60,724 nt of DNA from an uncultured Caulobacteraceae bacterium. GTDB taxonomy: Bacteria; Pseudomonadota; Alphaproteobacteria; Caulobacterales; Caulobacteraceae. The stretch's first letter is position 1. Each line of letters opens with the position of its first letter. Positions 60,469 through 60,724 of the stretch are shown here, piece by piece. A program made the position numbers and the translations under genes. The notes beneath the pieces were generated by a model. The model was not told the DNA's origin. It did not search any database and was given only the letters and a program-made list of their open reading frames with translations. The stretch lies in assembly GCA_903923135.1 (NCBI GenBank), contig CAIXWN010000066.1:1-60724 (forward strand), in the 5' to 3' direction.

Positions 60469-60724
60469 TCAGACGTAGCGGCGAAGCGACCGCGCCAGTT
60501 CGGTCGAACCGGCCTTCTTCTTCGTCTGCTGGGGCTGATAGGCGATCCGGGCGTGGTCCAGACAGTAGGGGCCGTCCTCGTTGGAACGGCGGCCGCAGAA
60601 GCTGAACTCGTCGCTGGACGGGTCGCCGATCGGCCACTTGCACATGTGCGCGCCCAGGGTCAGCACCGTGGCGACGCCCCGTTCCTCGACGCGCGGAGCG
60701 GCCGGCAGCTGCGGCGCGGGGGCG
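60469..60724 (-). CDS. gcrA: Cell-cycle regulator GcrA, C-terminal part (cut by window edge)
   Basis: About 85 codons of the 3' end are present; the N-terminal DNA-binding half lies beyond the right edge. The visible part reads TVLTLGAHMCKWPIGDPSSD, then FCGRR, PYCLDHARIAYQPQQ and ends ELARSLRRYV. This is the sigma70-binding C-terminal domain of GcrA with its Cys/His cluster. GcrA activates genes at CcrM-methylated GANTC promoters. It is an alphaproteobacterial marker. Confidence 0.93.
   Translation of the reverse strand, partial: APAPQLPAAPRVEERGVATVLTLGAHMCKWPIGDPSSDEFSFCGRRSNEDGPYCLDHARIAYQPQQTKKKAGSTELARSLRRYV

Overview
The window is about 60.7 kb of high-GC, gene-dense alphaproteobacterial chromosome. 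The best taxonomic clue is at the right edge: the C-terminal 85 codons of GcrA, the sigma70-binding cell-cycle regulator. Together with xseA-DUF2093, an infC gene without rpmI/rplT beside it, and many acyl-CoA genes, this suggests Caulobacterales (Caulobacter/Phenylobacterium-like). The genus is an inference. I see no tRNA, rRNA, CRISPR array, insertion sequence or prophage.

Layout. 1-4.2 kb: a decayed copy of a small gene start, an M28 peptidase with a membrane domain, a peroxiredoxin, and a conserved hypothetical gene read from a near-leaderless promoter. 4.2-7.8 kb: an acyl-CoA dehydrogenase and a crotonase-fold protein, convergent with an acyl-CoA synthetase. 7.9-14 kb: an aldo/keto reductase, a methyltransferase, a two-gene heterodimeric ABC exporter and a phosphomannomutase-type HAD phosphatase. 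14.1-16.1 kb: a PQQ-dependent dehydrogenase made as a lipoprotein. 16.1-23.3 kb: a minus-strand acyl-CoA island. Its last four genes (synthetase, APH-type kinase, DUF6285 protein, acyl-CoA dehydrogenase) have the LvaE-A-B-C arrangement known for 4-hydroxyacyl-CoA catabolism. 23.5-27.6 kb: an MFS pump, a DUF1330 protein, a class C beta-lactamase-like hydrolase and a MOSC protein.

27.7-34.4 kb is a copper/silver island: CopC diverges from a Met/Cys-rich secreted protein, followed by an overlapping cusC-cusB-cusA operon. The CusA copper-binding methionines fall at residues 573, 623 and 672. 34.5-38.5 kb encodes a polar amino-acid-type ABC importer with an embedded FAD amine/amino-acid oxidase. 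38.5-41.7 kb holds a universal stress protein, a GNAT acetyltransferase, a zinc alcohol dehydrogenase and a single-domain response regulator, with FNR/FixK-like sites nearby.

41.7-54.8 kb is mostly housekeeping: infC with an AUU start, two glycosyltransferases, an ABHD10-like hydrolase, then galU, glmS, glmM, a phosphomannomutase/phosphoglucomutase and gpmA. These genes feed amino-sugar and nucleotide-sugar synthesis for the cell envelope. An orphan block of four unrecognised genes (49.8-52.2 kb) sits between glmM and the phosphomannomutase. A 57-residue membrane protein gene lies just upstream of the phosphomannomutase. 54.8-60.7 kb holds a small heat-shock protein with a possible RNA thermometer, an SCP2 protein, a lysophospholipase-like hydrolase, HisN, a lipid A-type acyltransferase, DUF2093, xseA and partial gcrA.

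The strongest candidate system is the kinase/acyl-CoA dehydrogenase operon at 16.1-20.4 kb. The least explained genes are the 49.8-52.2 kb block and the hypothetical gene at 3.37 kb with its decayed 5' copy near position 90.
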